Positions 1 through 8,722 of a DNA stretch of 64,000 nucleotides are shown in pieces (positions within the stretch are counted from its first letter, which is position 1; each line of letters opens with the position of its first letter). This DNA is from Zhongshania sp. (GTDB lineage: Bacteria; Pseudomonadota; Gammaproteobacteria; Pseudomonadales; Spongiibacteraceae). The notes beneath the pieces are model-generated. The model was not told the origin of the DNA. It searched no databases and saw only the letters and a list, made by a program, of their open reading frames with translations. The position numbers and the translations under genes are program-made. Location of the stretch: contig NZ_JARGNU010000002.1 in assembly GCF_029212375.1 (NCBI RefSeq), forward strand, positions 124,001 through 188,000, given 5' to 3'.

Positions 1-1
1 C

Positions 2-859
2 ACACCGACGACCCGTGTGTCTGATCCCGGTTGGTTTAGTCTGCCCAATGACAGTCGCCGTTATCGAGATTGGAAACGGGGTGGGCACGGCGCTTCAGTC
101 AATTTAGAGCAGGCGATTGTGCAGTCCTGCGATGTGTATTTTTATGAGTTAGCTTATAAGCTGGGTATCGACCGTCTCCATGATTTTGGGGTGCGCTTTG
201 GTTTAGGGGTGCCAACTGGCATCGACAACACCAACGAGCGCAGTGGCATCCTGCCGTCGCGAGCGTGGAAGGAAGAAGTGCGCAACAGCCACTGGTATCC
301 GGGCGAAACCATTAGTGTGGGAATTGGTCAGGGCTTTATGTTGGCTACACCGCTGCAATTAGCGGTGGCGACCTCGGTTATTGCCTCGCGGGGTGAATTG
401 CGAGCGCCGCGGCTGTTGGCGTCGGTTGACGGTGAAAAGGTGGTGGCGCCGCTATTGGGGCGTATGGACGACGTGCCTGACGCTTATTGGGATGCCATTA
501 CCCAATCAATGGAAGAGGTGGTGGCAGGTTCCCAAGGGACGGCTAGAGGCCTAAAAGCGGGATTAACTTACCGTATGGCAGCTAAAACCGGTACCGCCCA
601 GGTAGTGGGTATTGCCGCTGGTGAAAAATACGATTCCAGCGCCATGAAAAAGCGCAATTGGGATCACGCATTGTTTGTGGCCTTTGCGCCGGCAGAAGAC
701 CCTAAAATTGCGGTATCGGTAGTTATTGAAAACGGTGAGCACGGCGGCAGTGTAGCGGGGCCTGCAGCGAGGAAAGTGTTTGAAGCCTTTTTAATTGGCG
801 AGCCTAAAACCGTTCCACCGTCGATGGATATCACGCCTGAGGTGTGGGTAGATGAATAA
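2..859 (+). CDS. mrdA: Penicillin-binding protein 2 (C-terminal part, cut by window edge)
   Basis: Transpeptidase that cross-links peptidoglycan during lateral wall growth, acting with RodA in the elongasome at the inner membrane. Only the last 285 or so codons lie in the window; the frame is open back to base 2, so the start is outside. The fragment shows the DPGWF element, the SCD box that takes the place of the SxN motif (about base 125), and the KTGTAQ box at about base 594. All are typical of PBP2 transpeptidase domains. The last 8 bases overlap rodA, which indicates translational coupling. The catalytic SxxK serine lies upstream of the window. Identification is firm from motifs and from the neighbour rodA. 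Confidence 0.95.
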   Translation, partial: TPTTRVSDPGWFSLPNDSRRYRDWKRGGHGASVNLEQAIVQSCDVYFYELAYKLGIDRLHDFGVRFGLGVPTGIDNTNERSGILPSRAWKEEVRNSHWYPGETISVGIGQGFMLATPLQLAVATSVIASRGELRAPRLLASVDGEKVVAPLLGRMDDVPDAYWDAITQSMEEVVAGSQGTARGLKAGLTYRMAAKTGTAQVVGIAAGEKYDSSAMKKRNWDHALFVAFAPAEDPKIAVSVVIENGEHGGSVAGPAARKVFEAFLIGEPKTVPPSMDITPEVWVDE

Positions 860-1997
860 TTCCGATTTTGTGCGTCAATTGCCGGGCAGTAATCGCAGTA
901 TTAGCAGTCAGCGTACTATTAGCCAGCGGCTGCGTATTGATATCCCGCTCCTAGTGCTGCTATTGATATTAAGTGGCGTGGGCTTAGTGGTTTTATACAG
1001 CGCCAGCGATGGCAGCATGGCGACGGTATTGCGCCAGGGCCGCTATTTGTCGGTGGCCTTTGTGGTGATGATATTGGTGGCCCAGCTGCACCCCGAACAG
1101 TTACAGCGTTGGGCGCCCTTTGCTTATATTGTGTGTGTCGGTTTGCTGTTGGCGGTGGATTTTGTTGGCGTGGGGGCAAAGGGTGCCCAGCGCTGGCTGG
1201 GGGTGGGCGGTTTTCGTTTTCAGCCCTCTGAAATCGCTAAATTGGTGATGCCAATGGCGGTGGCTTGGTATTTGTCTACCCACCCACTGCCGCCTGGCTT
1301 TCGGCATACCTTTATAAGCCTTGCGCTGATATTTATTCCAACCGGACTTATCGTCATTCAGCCAGATTTGGGCACCTCGATATTAATCGCAACCTCCGGT
1401 ATTTTTGTGTTATTTCTGGCAGGGATTAGCTGGGGGTTTATATTTTCTTGTTTTGGGTTGCTGGCGATGATGGCCTACCCAATGTGGGAGTTTGTGCTGC
1501 ACGACTACCAGCGCCAGCGGATTTTGACCATGCTAAGTCCAGAGAGCGACAAGCTCGGCGCTGGCTGGAATATTATTCAGTCGAAAACTGCGATAGGTTC
1601 TGGCGGTTTTGAAGGTAAGGGTTGGCTGCTTGGCACTCAATCACATTTAGACTTTTTGCCCGAGAGTCACACTGACTTTATCATCGCGGTACTCGCCGAG
1701 GAATTCGGTTTGCGTGGGGTATTGCTGTTATTGTTACTCTATGGCCTGATCGTGAGTCGCGGTCTGTGGATCGCGAGTCAGGCAAAACAATGCTTCGGTC
1801 GCTTATTAGGCGGGAGTATTATTCTAACTTTCTTTGTCTATGTCTTTGTAAACATGGGAATGGTCTCGGGTTTACTGCCCGTGGTAGGGGTGCCTCTACC
1901 GCTGGTGAGTCAGGGCGGTACTTCACTGGTAACACTATTGGTGGGGTTTGGAATTTTGATGGGTATCTGCGCCGACGAGCGCTTAGTGCATCAGTGA
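852..1997 (+). CDS. rodA: Peptidoglycan glycosyltransferase RodA (SEDS family)
   Basis: Inner-membrane SEDS glycosyltransferase that polymerises lipid II into glycan strands for cell elongation, as partner of PBP2. The 381 residues form about ten hydrophobic segments. Recognisable SEDS elements are the QRWLGVGGFRFQPSE stretch, IQPDLGTS in the middle, LPESHTDFI in the large periplasmic loop and VGVPLPLVSQGGTS near the C-terminus. Start ATG lies inside the end of mrdA (8-bp overlap). mltB follows after 14 bases, so mrdA-rodA-mltB-rlpA read as one operon. Length is normal for the family. Confidence 0.96.
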   Translation: MNNSDFVRQLPGSNRSISSQRTISQRLRIDIPLLVLLLILSGVGLVVLYSASDGSMATVLRQGRYLSVAFVVMILVAQLHPEQLQRWAPFAYIVCVGLLLAVDFVGVGAKGAQRWLGVGGFRFQPSEIAKLVMPMAVAWYLSTHPLPPGFRHTFISLALIFIPTGLIVIQPDLGTSILIATSGIFVLFLAGISWGFIFSCFGLLAMMAYPMWEFVLHDYQRQRILTMLSPESDKLGAGWNIIQSKTAIGSGGFEGKGWLLGTQSHLDFLPESHTDFIIAVLAEEFGLRGVLLLLLLYGLIVSRGLWIASQAKQCFGRLLGGSIILTFFVYVFVNMGMVSGLLPVVGVPLPLVSQGGTSLVTLLVGFGILMGICADERLVHQ

Positions 1998-2011
1998 TAA
2001 TAGGATTGACT

Positions 2012-3031
2012 GTGAAAAACCAAAATAAACTAAAAACCACCGTGAAACAGTTGCTTGGCGGCGCCATTGCGGCGCTAATGCTGTCTGCGCCAGCGCTGGC
2101 TGATTACAGCGCGCATTCCGGCTCTGAAGCCTTTATTAAAACCATGGTTGAAAAGCATAATTTCGACCGTGACTGGGTGGTGGCGGTACTAAAGCAAGCC
2201 GAGCCCAAACAGTCCATATTGGACGCTATGTCACGCCCCGCTGAGTCGGTAATGACGTGGGGTCGCTACCGAAAAATATTTATCCAAGATGATCGTGTCG
2301 CGCAGGGCGCTGAGTTTTGGCGGGAGCATCGCAAGACTTTGGCCCGCGCTGAGCAAGAATACGGTGTGCCAGCGTCGATGATTGTCGGCATTATTGGTGT
2401 TGAAACCCGCTTCGGTCGCAATAAAGGTAGCTACCGCGTGGTGGATGCGCTGGCAACCTTAGGCTTTGATTTTCCCCGTCGCAGCAGCTTTTTCCTCGGT
2501 CAGTTAGAGGAATATATGCTTATGGTTCGGGAGCAGGGCTTTGATCCCTTTGACCTGAAAGGCTCTTACGCTGGCGCCATGGGTTTTGGTCAATTTATTC
2601 CCAGCAGCTACCGCGCCTACGCGGTGGATTTTGATGGGGATGGCAAAATCGATATTGTCAATAATCCGGTCGATGCCATTGGCAGTGTCGCAAATTACTT
2701 CAAACGTCACGGCTGGCGTGCTGGCCAACCGGTGGTGAGTGGCGCGGTATTGAAAAAAAATGCCGATACCAGCTTGTTTAATGCTGGCCTAAAACCAGAG
2801 AAGACGGTGTTGCAGTTGAGTAAAGCGGGCATCGGCAGTGATCGCGCTCTACCGCCGGAATTAAAAGCAACGGTCATGAAACTCGACGGCGATGAAGGCG
2901 ATGAATACTGGATTGGTTTGCAAAATTTTTATGTGATTACCCGCTACAACCACAGTGCAATGTATGCAATGGCTGCATACCAGTTAAGCCAATTGATTGC
3001 TGCCCAGGTTAATGGGACTCCTGAATCTTGA
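2012..3031 (+). CDS. mltB: Lytic murein transglycosylase B
   Basis: Cleaves the glycosidic bond between MurNAc and GlcNAc with formation of anhydroMurNAc, remodelling the wall in the periplasm. About 339 residues from a GTG start preceded by AGGAT at good spacing. The open frame extends upstream into rodA, but that part only shadows rodA. A Sec-type N-terminus (hydrophobic stretch ending AAALMLSAPALA-like) is followed by the family block GIIGVETRFG with the catalytic Glu, and by MGFGQFIPSSYRAYAVD and FDGDGKIDI further on. No lipobox is seen, so this may be a soluble or signal-anchored form unlike E. coli MltB. The TGA stop overlaps the TTG start of rlpA. Confidence 0.92.
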   Translation: MKNQNKLKTTVKQLLGGAIAALMLSAPALADYSAHSGSEAFIKTMVEKHNFDRDWVVAVLKQAEPKQSILDAMSRPAESVMTWGRYRKIFIQDDRVAQGAEFWREHRKTLARAEQEYGVPASMIVGIIGVETRFGRNKGSYRVVDALATLGFDFPRRSSFFLGQLEEYMLMVREQGFDPFDLKGSYAGAMGFGQFIPSSYRAYAVDFDGDGKIDIVNNPVDAIGSVANYFKRHGWRAGQPVVSGAVLKKNADTSLFNAGLKPEKTVLQLSKAGIGSDRALPPELKATVMKLDGDEGDEYWIGLQNFYVITRYNHSAMYAMAAYQLSQLIAAQVNGTPES

Positions 3032-3882
3032 GATTACGCGGTCTATTTTGCCTAGCTGGATTGTCACTGCTGGTGGCTTGTGCGCCAGTAGCGCCACTAC
3101 CTAATAGCGACGATGGTGTGTCGGCTACGCCGCCGCGCAAAGGTAGCTCACGCTATCAGCAGGAGCATGACGGCGCGCCCTTGCGGCGGTTGGATCCAGC
3201 TACTATTGTCGACGCGATTCCCAAGCATGAGCCCATTAGAACATCGGGAAATATCAGCCCCTATGTGGTTAATGGCAAAGAATATGTTTTGCTCAACAAT
3301 TACCGCAGCTACAAGGCGCGGGGTATTGCCTCTTGGTATGGCACTAAGTTTGATGGTCACGCCACGTCCAATGGCGAAACCTACAGCCTCTACAACATGA
3401 GTGCGGCGCATCGCACTCTGCCAATACCGGTTTATGTCAAAGTGACTAATTTGCGTAATGGCCGTACCGCTGTTGTGCGGGTTAACGATCGTGGCCCATT
3501 CCACTCTGATCGCATCATGGATTTGTCGTATGCGGCGGCAGTGAAACTGGGTTTTTCCGATCAGGGCACGGCGCCAGTGGAAATTGAGGTCATAGACACG
3601 GATAATAGTGCTGTGGTGTCGGCTGCAGATGTCACGCGTTATTATTTACAAGTTGGCGCGTTTAAACAATTAGCGTCGGCGGCTGAGTTACAGCGCAGTT
3701 TAAGTGTAGGCTTAGCTTATCCAGTATTAATCGCCAGTGGTAACAATCAGCACGGCAGCGATTTGCACCGTGTGCGGGTGGGGCCGTTTGCTGACTATTC
3801 GTCGGCCCAAGCTGCGAAAAAAGTTTTAAAACAGCATTGGTCAGGCGAGCCTCATTTAGTGGTAGAGGCCAACGACTCGTAA
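3028..3882 (+). CDS. rlpA: Septal ring lytic transglycosylase RlpA (lipoprotein)
   Basis: Outer-membrane lipoprotein of the RlpA family; the Pseudomonas enzyme cleaves denuded (peptide-free) glycan strands at the septum and daughter-cell poles. 284 residues starting at TTG inside the mltB stop. A signal peptide ends in the lipobox LLVAC (lipidated Cys18). The double-psi beta-barrel domain follows around residues 95-190, with ASWYGTKFDGHATSNGE, the conserved VRVNDRGPF and an HRTLP element. A SPOR domain at the C-terminus (YYLQVGAF onward) would bind denuded septal glycan. Placement between mltB and dacA is the standard cluster order. Confidence 0.95.
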   Translation: MRLRGLFCLAGLSLLVACAPVAPLPNSDDGVSATPPRKGSSRYQQEHDGAPLRRLDPATIVDAIPKHEPIRTSGNISPYVVNGKEYVLLNNYRSYKARGIASWYGTKFDGHATSNGETYSLYNMSAAHRTLPIPVYVKVTNLRNGRTAVVRVNDRGPFHSDRIMDLSYAAAVKLGFSDQGTAPVEIEVIDTDNSAVVSAADVTRYYLQVGAFKQLASAAELQRSLSVGLAYPVLIASGNNQHGSDLHRVRVGPFADYSSAQAAKKVLKQHWSGEPHLVVEANDS

Positions 3883-3910
3883 ATCATTAACAAAATTTGA
3901 AAAGGGTATT

Positions 3911-5074
3911 ATGTTTAAGCAAACGTTTTTCGCTTTCACTGCGACTTTAATTATGTCATCTGGCGCGTGGGCGCAGGCTAATCTTATTCCAGCGGCACCG
4001 AGTGTGGCGGCGTCAGCCTACCTGCTAATGGATGCCAATAGCGGTGAAGTACTTATTGAGCATAATGCCGACGAACGTCTGCCTCCCGCCAGTCTAACCA
4101 AATTAATGACCAGCTATGTGCTGTCTTACGAGTTAGAACGCGGCGAAGTCAGCAACGACGATATGGTCACCATCAGTAAAAATGCCTGGGCGCAAAACCC
4201 CATTTTTAATGGTTCGTCGTTAATGTGGATTGAAGTAGGCAAGCAAGTGCCACTGCACGAGCTGCATAAAGGTGTGGTGATTTCGTCTGGTAATGATGCC
4301 AGCGTGGCCGTCGCCGAGCATATTGCCGGCAGTGAAGATGCCTTTGCCGGCATCATGAACCAGCATGCCGGTATGCTGGGCATGAAAAACAGCCATTATA
4401 TGAATTCCCACGGCTTGCCAGACCCTGAGCACTACACCTCGGCGCGGGATTTAGCGCTGTTAGCCAAGGCAATTATCGGCTTTCCTAAAGAGTATGAACT
4501 GTACAGCGAACATGATTTTGTTTACAACGGCATCCGGCAGAGTAACCGCAACGGTTTGTTGTGGAGCGACCCTAGTGTTGATGGCCTAAAAACAGGGCAC
4601 ACCGCTGAAGCGGGTTACTGCTTGGTAACGTCGGCTAAGCGCGAAGGTATGCGTTTGATCTCGGTGGTCATGGGGGCCAGCAGCACCGCTGCTCGGGAGC
4701 GCGAAACCCAAAAATTACTGTCTTATGGTTTTCGCTATTTTGAAACGCATCATCTTTATGCCGCCGGCAGCGAATTGACCCGCAGCAAGGTGTGGAAGGG
4801 CGACAGCGATACCGTCATTCTTGGTGTTCAGAAAGATGTCTATATGACCATTCCCCGCGGTAAGAGCGAAGCCCTTGACGCGCAGTTGGTGGTAGACGAA
4901 GTGCTTACCGCGCCAATAGCCGCCGACGAAGAATACGGCGAGTTGGTCGTGAGCTTGGACGGCGCTGAAAAAGTGCGAGTGCCGTTAGTGGCGCTGGCCG
5001 CAGTAGAAGAGGGCGGTATATTTAAGCGCCTGTGGGATAGCATTGTGCTGTTCTTCCTGAATTTGGTTTCTTAA
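3911..5074 (+). CDS. dacA: D-alanyl-D-alanine carboxypeptidase (PBP5/6 type)
   Basis: Removes the terminal D-Ala from pentapeptide side chains and so limits cross-linking. 387 residues, ATG with an AAAGGG ribosome site. The signal peptide ends near ...GAWAQA (residues 1-22). The active-site motifs are in order: SLTK (Ser61, Lys64), SGN (126-128) and KTG (227-229). A C-terminal beta-sandwich and an amphipathic end (WDSIVLFFLNLVS) match the membrane anchor of PBP5/6 proteins. Separated by 28 bases from rlpA and followed by ybeD-lipB-lipA, as in related genomes. Whether it is the PBP5 or PBP6 orthologue cannot be decided here. Confidence 0.95.
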   Translation: MFKQTFFAFTATLIMSSGAWAQANLIPAAPSVAASAYLLMDANSGEVLIEHNADERLPPASLTKLMTSYVLSYELERGEVSNDDMVTISKNAWAQNPIFNGSSLMWIEVGKQVPLHELHKGVVISSGNDASVAVAEHIAGSEDAFAGIMNQHAGMLGMKNSHYMNSHGLPDPEHYTSARDLALLAKAIIGFPKEYELYSEHDFVYNGIRQSNRNGLLWSDPSVDGLKTGHTAEAGYCLVTSAKREGMRLISVVMGASSTAARERETQKLLSYGFRYFETHHLYAAGSELTRSKVWKGDSDTVILGVQKDVYMTIPRGKSEALDAQLVVDEVLTAPIAADEEYGELVVSLDGAEKVRVPLVALAAVEEGGIFKRLWDSIVLFFLNLVS

Positions 5075-5138
5075 AGCTAATTACTTAAAGATAGTTTCTT
5101 AAGTCACGCTGGTTTAATCCGCGATTGGTTTTAATAAA

Positions 5139-5157
5139 GCGCCGCTGCTGGCGGCGC
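5139..5157 (+). other. GC-rich hairpin between dacA and ybeD
   Basis: A perfect 7-bp inverted repeat (GCGCCGC / GCGGCGC) with a 5-base loop lies in the gap between the two genes. No T-run follows, so it is not a classical terminator; it may attenuate or mark an mRNA end. Confidence 0.4.
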
Positions 5158-5167
5158 GGATGGTCTT

Positions 5168-5434
5168 ATGAGTGAGCAAACCCCACTATTAGAATTTCCC
5201 TGCGCCTATCCGATAAAAGTGATAGGCCATGGTGACGCCAATTTGCGTGAGCGTGTTATTGAAATTATGCGCGTTCACGCCGGTGAATTTGACGAAACCA
5301 TTATTACCGAGCGCGCCAGCAGTGAAGGTCGCTTTGTGTCTGTTACCGTTACCATTACGGCTACTGGCAAGCCTCAGTTAGACAATATTTTCACTGATCT
5401 AAAAGCGACCGGCATCGTTAAAATGGTGCTCTGA
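5168..5434 (+). CDS. ybeD: YbeD family protein (UPF0250/DUF493)
   Basis: Small cytosolic ACT-like protein of 88 residues, the normal family length, with the family N-terminus ([14 protein letters not shown]) and the [15 protein letters not shown] strand-helix region. Its biochemical role is not established; it is nearly always encoded next to lipB, as here, and is proposed to be regulatory. The stop codon overlaps the lipB start by one base, so the two are probably translated together. The ribosome site (GGATGG) is weak. Confidence 0.9.
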   Translation: MSEQTPLLEFPCAYPIKVIGHGDANLRERVIEIMRVHAGEFDETIITERASSEGRFVSVTVTITATGKPQLDNIFTDLKATGIVKMVL

Positions 5435-6111
5435 TGAGCCGCCCCAACACAATTTATGTGCGTAAACTTGGCCGCCAAGCTTACGAGCCGGTGTGGCGCG
5501 CAATGCAGCACTACACCGATATTCGCGATGCAAACAGCCCAGACGAACTGTGGTTTCTAGAGCACGATGCAGTGTTTACGCAAGGTCAAGCGGGTAAGGC
5601 TGAGCATATTTTGATGCCCGGCGATATTCCGGTGGTACAGGTAGATCGCGGCGGGCAGGTAACGTATCACGGTCCCGGTCAGTTAGTGGGTTATGTGTTA
5701 ATTGATCTGCGCCGGCTGGGAATAGGTATTCGTGATTTAGTTACCGCAATTGAAAATAGCATTGTCGCGGTATTGGCCGAACTCGGTATTGCCGCTCATC
5801 CCCGCGCCGATGCGCCAGGTGTTTATCTGGACAGCGGTGCCAAGATAGCCCAATTGGGCTTGCGGGTGCGTAGGGGCAGTACATTTCATGGCTTAAGCTT
5901 GAATATCGATATGGATTTAAGCGTGTTTTTACGCATCAATCCCTGTGGTCATCAGGGTATGGAAGTGAGCGATATTCGTCGTCAGCGCAGCATTGCGCCG
6001 CCGTCGCAAACCGAATTAATTCAAGCGCTGAGTACCGCATTGGCGGAGCTGCTGGGCTATACAAACTGTCGAGAGGCGGCTGAACATAGGCTGCCGGAGA
6101 TGTTGGGGTAA
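5434..6111 (+). CDS. lipB: Lipoyl(octanoyl) transferase
   Basis: Transfers octanoate from acyl carrier protein to lipoyl domains of 2-oxoacid dehydrogenases and GcvH, the first step of lipoate synthesis. 225 residues. Substrate-loop motif [12 protein letters not shown] is at about 72-83, the catalytic lysine in GAKIAQ is Lys137, and the catalytic cysteine in NPCG is Cys171. All key residues are present. Translationally coupled to ybeD upstream, and lipA starts two bases after the stop, so both lipoate steps sit in one operon. Confidence 0.97.
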   Translation: MSRPNTIYVRKLGRQAYEPVWRAMQHYTDIRDANSPDELWFLEHDAVFTQGQAGKAEHILMPGDIPVVQVDRGGQVTYHGPGQLVGYVLIDLRRLGIGIRDLVTAIENSIVAVLAELGIAAHPRADAPGVYLDSGAKIAQLGLRVRRGSTFHGLSLNIDMDLSVFLRINPCGHQGMEVSDIRRQRSIAPPSQTELIQALSTALAELLGYTNCREAAEHRLPEMLG

Positions 6112-6113
6112 TT

Positions 6114-7127
6114 ATGGAAACTGAAACGAATCAAACTGGCGTTGAAATCATTGCTAAATCTGTGGCCAGTAAAGCGGCTAAAAAGGTGGTCGTGCAGGGC
6201 GAGAAACTGCGTGGGGCAGAAAAAGTAGCTCGTATTCCCATTAAGGTTATCCCCACTGTAGAGTTGCCAACAAAGCCGTCGTGGATTCGGGTAAAAATGC
6301 CCGCTGGCCCAGAAGTTGGGCGAATTAAAAGTATTTTGCGCAAGCACAAATTGGCATCGGTGTGTGAAGAAGCGGCCTGCCCAAACCTAGGTGAGTGCTT
6401 TAGTGGCGGCACCGCTACCTTTATGATTATGGGTGAAATTTGCACCCGTCGCTGCCCGTTCTGCGATGTCGCCCACGGTCGCCCCAATGCCTTGGCAGAA
6501 AATGAACCGCGGGAATTGGCCGAAGCCATTGCTGAAATGCAGCTTAAATACGTAGTTATTACCTCGGTAGACCGCGATGATTTGCGCGACGGCGGCGCCC
6601 AGCACTTTGCCGAATGTATCCGCGAAACCCGCGAGCGCAGCCCTAAAATTCGTATCGAAATACTGGTGCCAGACTTCCGTGGTCGCATGGACATCGCACT
6701 GGATATTCTCGAAAAAGAAGCGCCCGATGTGTTCAACCACAATCTGGAGTCCGTGCCCAGTTTGTATAAAAAAATTCGTCCCGGCTCTGATTATCAGTGG
6801 TCGCTGGATCTGCTTAAAAAATACAAAGAGCGCCGCCCCGACGTGCTAACTAAATCTGGTTTAATGCTGGGCTTGGGCGAAACCGCCGAAGAACTGATTC
6901 AGGTCATGAAAGACATGCGCGCCCATGATATCGACATGATCACAATGGGCCAGTATCTTCAGCCCAGTCGAGATCACTTGCCCGTTGACCGCTTTGTGAC
7001 ACCAGAAGAGTTTGAAGAGTTTGGCCGTATCGCAAAAGAGTTGGGCTTTAAAAGCGTGGCCAGCGCACCAATGGTACGCTCTTCTTACCGCGCCGATTTA
7101 CAAGCTGATTTGGCGCTGCTTAAGTAG
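6114..7127 (+). CDS. lipA: Lipoyl synthase (radical SAM)
   Basis: Inserts two sulfurs into the protein-bound octanoyl chain made by LipB, using S-adenosylmethionine. 337 residues. Two [4Fe-4S] sites are visible: the auxiliary cluster cysteines 84, 89 and 95 ([12 protein letters not shown]) and the radical-SAM cysteines 110, 114 and 117 (CTRRCPFC). The C-terminal RSSY motif that supplies the auxiliary-cluster serine is present (VRSSYRAD). The N-terminal 50 residues are Lys/Val-rich and variable. Last gene of the plus-strand cluster, convergent with holA. Confidence 0.97.
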   Translation: METETNQTGVEIIAKSVASKAAKKVVVQGEKLRGAEKVARIPIKVIPTVELPTKPSWIRVKMPAGPEVGRIKSILRKHKLASVCEEAACPNLGECFSGGTATFMIMGEICTRRCPFCDVAHGRPNALAENEPRELAEAIAEMQLKYVVITSVDRDDLRDGGAQHFAECIRETRERSPKIRIEILVPDFRGRMDIALDILEKEAPDVFNHNLESVPSLYKKIRPGSDYQWSLDLLKKYKERRPDVLTKSGLMLGLGETAEELIQVMKDMRAHDIDMITMGQYLQPSRDHLPVDRFVTPEEFEEFGRIAKELGFKSVASAPMVRSSYRADLQADLALLK

Positions 7128-7142
7128 GTGTAAAGTGCAGGG

Positions 7143-7159
7143 CCCAAGCGTAGCTTGGG
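7143..7159. other. Hairpin between convergent lipA and holA
   Basis: A perfect 7-bp inverted repeat (CCCAAGC / GCTTGGG) with a 3-base loop lies in the short gap between the two convergent genes. It has no flanking T-run. It may slow polymerase from both sides, but a terminator role is inference. Confidence 0.4.
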
Positions 7160-7172
7160 TATGCGAAAACGT

Positions 7173-8204
7173 TTAGCGCGCTAGGCTACTGCCGATAAGC
7201 CGTTGACCGGCAAGGGCGGAGACGAGGTTGCTGAATAGCAGCTGGGCATTTTCATCGCTTTGGCCTTTTTGGGCGGCATCAATGCGGGTTGCGAGTTGTA
7301 ATAGCGCGCCCAGTTGGCGGCTCTTTAAGCGGCGCAGCGTGTTTTTATATAAACCCTTGCGCTTGTCCCACACCCGTTGGCTATCTAAAGCCTTGTCGAT
7401 ACTCTGGCCTTGCTCAAGCATTTGCGCGCAGGCATAGAGACCGCGAATTTCTCTGACAATAGCGCCGAGCATGGCAATTTCTTCGCCACCTTCGGCCAGT
7501 AGGCTGTTGAGCATTTGCAGTGCGCTGCCAGCTTGGCCGGCAAGGGCGGCGTCGATAAGTTTAAAAATGTCATAGCGCGCGCTGCTCGCCACGGCGCTGG
7601 CCACCACCTCTGCGGTGATGGTGCGATCGCCCGCCAAAATTTTCAGTTTGGAGATTTCTTGGTCGGCGGCAAGCAGATTACCTTCAACGCGGTCGGCGAG
7701 TAATTGCACTGCATCAGGCTCGGCTTTTAGGTCGATACTGCGCATGCGCTGCATAATCCAGTTACCCAAATGTTGACGCTCAATAGGCCATACCTGAATG
7801 ACGGCGCCCGCTGCATCTAGGGCTTTTACCCACTTGCTATTCATGCTGCGGCTGTCGAGTTTGCCGCAGCTGACCAACAAAATATTACTGCCGTCGACAT
7901 TCTTTAAATATTCTTGCAGTATCGCCGAGCTTTTCTGGTCCATTTTACTATTGCCTAGGCGCAGCTCGATTAGCTTACGCTCGGCGAACAGCGACATTGA
8001 TTGCCCAGAGTCAATAAGCTGCCCCCAGTCAAACCCACGCTCAACATTGAGTACTTCACGCTCGTGTATACCCTGCTGGCGGCAGTGCTGACGAATGGTG
8101 TCGCAGCACTCTTGGGTGATGAGCAGCTCATCGCCACACACCAAATAGACAGGCGCTAGTGATTTATCGAGCTGCGCAGCTAATTGCTCGGGGCGCAGTT
8201 TCAT
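7173..8204 (-). CDS. holA: DNA polymerase III subunit delta
   Basis: Delta subunit of the clamp loader, which opens the beta sliding clamp. 343 residues, the usual length. The N-terminus ([12 protein letters not shown], then APVYLVCGDELLI) is typical, with the downstream SLFAERKLIELRL element and a helical collar domain at the C-terminus. The start codon overlaps the lptE stop by one base, and leuS-lptE-holA is a conserved operon. No Walker A motif is present, as expected for delta. Confidence 0.95.
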   Translation of the reverse strand: MKLRPEQLAAQLDKSLAPVYLVCGDELLITQECCDTIRQHCRQQGIHEREVLNVERGFDWGQLIDSGQSMSLFAERKLIELRLGNSKMDQKSSAILQEYLKNVDGSNILLVSCGKLDSRSMNSKWVKALDAAGAVIQVWPIERQHLGNWIMQRMRSIDLKAEPDAVQLLADRVEGNLLAADQEISKLKILAGDRTITAEVVASAVASSARYDIFKLIDAALAGQAGSALQMLNSLLAEGGEEIAMLGAIVREIRGLYACAQMLEQGQSIDKALDSQRVWDKRKGLYKNTLRRLKSRQLGALLQLATRIDAAQKGQSDENAQLLFSNLVSALAGQRLIGSSLAR

Positions 8205-8722
8205 CAGGGCTTGGCTTGCAGTTGGTTTGACCAGTATTCCACCTGACGGGCCAGACGAATACTGAGTTGCTCGCGCATCTCGTCGCGAACGATGGTGGAT
8301 TCGGTTTCTTCGCCCACCGGATTGTCGGGGTCGTTCACAATTAAGCGGCGCTGCTGAAGGGTATGGGGGCCCTTTAAATTCTTACCGTCGGGGCTTTGCA
8401 GTTCAACGCTGGCAGATTCGTAAAGGGCGTATTCTGCATCCCTTGCTTCACGATCCAGCGCGGCGCTGCGCTTTTGTTCTTCGAGCAGTTTAACCACCAC
8501 AATAAGCTTGGCTTCACCGCGTCGCTTGGTAACGGCGACATCATTTATTACAAACTGCCGCTTCAGCGATTGTTTCAGCTCTTGGCTGTCGCGCTCGGCA
8601 CTGATGTACACCGGCTGCATATCAGCCGCCAAGCTCGTGCTGCCGCGCAGCGCAAAGCCACAGGCGGTCAACCACAGGCAGCCGGCGACAGTCAGTAATA
8701 TTCTCAAGCGCTTAATTTGCAA
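8204..8722 (-). CDS. lptE: LPS-assembly lipoprotein LptE
   Basis: Outer-membrane lipoprotein that plugs LptD and helps insert lipopolysaccharide into the outer leaflet. 172 residues from a TTG start that lies within the end of leuS. The signal peptide ends in the lipobox LTAC (Cys21) followed by GFALRG, a frequent LptE feature. The rest is the two-layer alpha/beta fold with an [14 protein letters not shown] stretch. Overlap with leuS (11 bp) and holA (1 bp) indicates one transcript. Confidence 0.93.
   Translation of the reverse strand: MQIKRLRILLTVAGCLWLTACGFALRGSTSLAADMQPVYISAERDSQELKQSLKRQFVINDVAVTKRRGEAKLIVVVKLLEEQKRSAALDREARDAEYALYESASVELQSPDGKNLKGPHTLQQRRLIVNDPDNPVGEETESTIVRDEMREQLSIRLARQVEYWSNQLQAKP

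Noticed and set aside
919-1307. Minus-strand frames opposite rodA
   Set aside because: Low-complexity reverse translations of a membrane-protein gene; no family features.
1766-2011. Upstream extension of mltB inside rodA
   Set aside because: It only shadows rodA in another frame; the GTG at 2012 has a ribosome site and is followed by a proper signal peptide.
5139-5157. Rho-independent terminator after dacA
   Set aside because: The stem is good but no T-run follows, so it is listed only as a hairpin.
6131-6742. 203-codon minus-strand frame opposite lipA
   Set aside because: Antisense shadow of a gene with full catalytic motifs; Ser/Arg-rich with no features.
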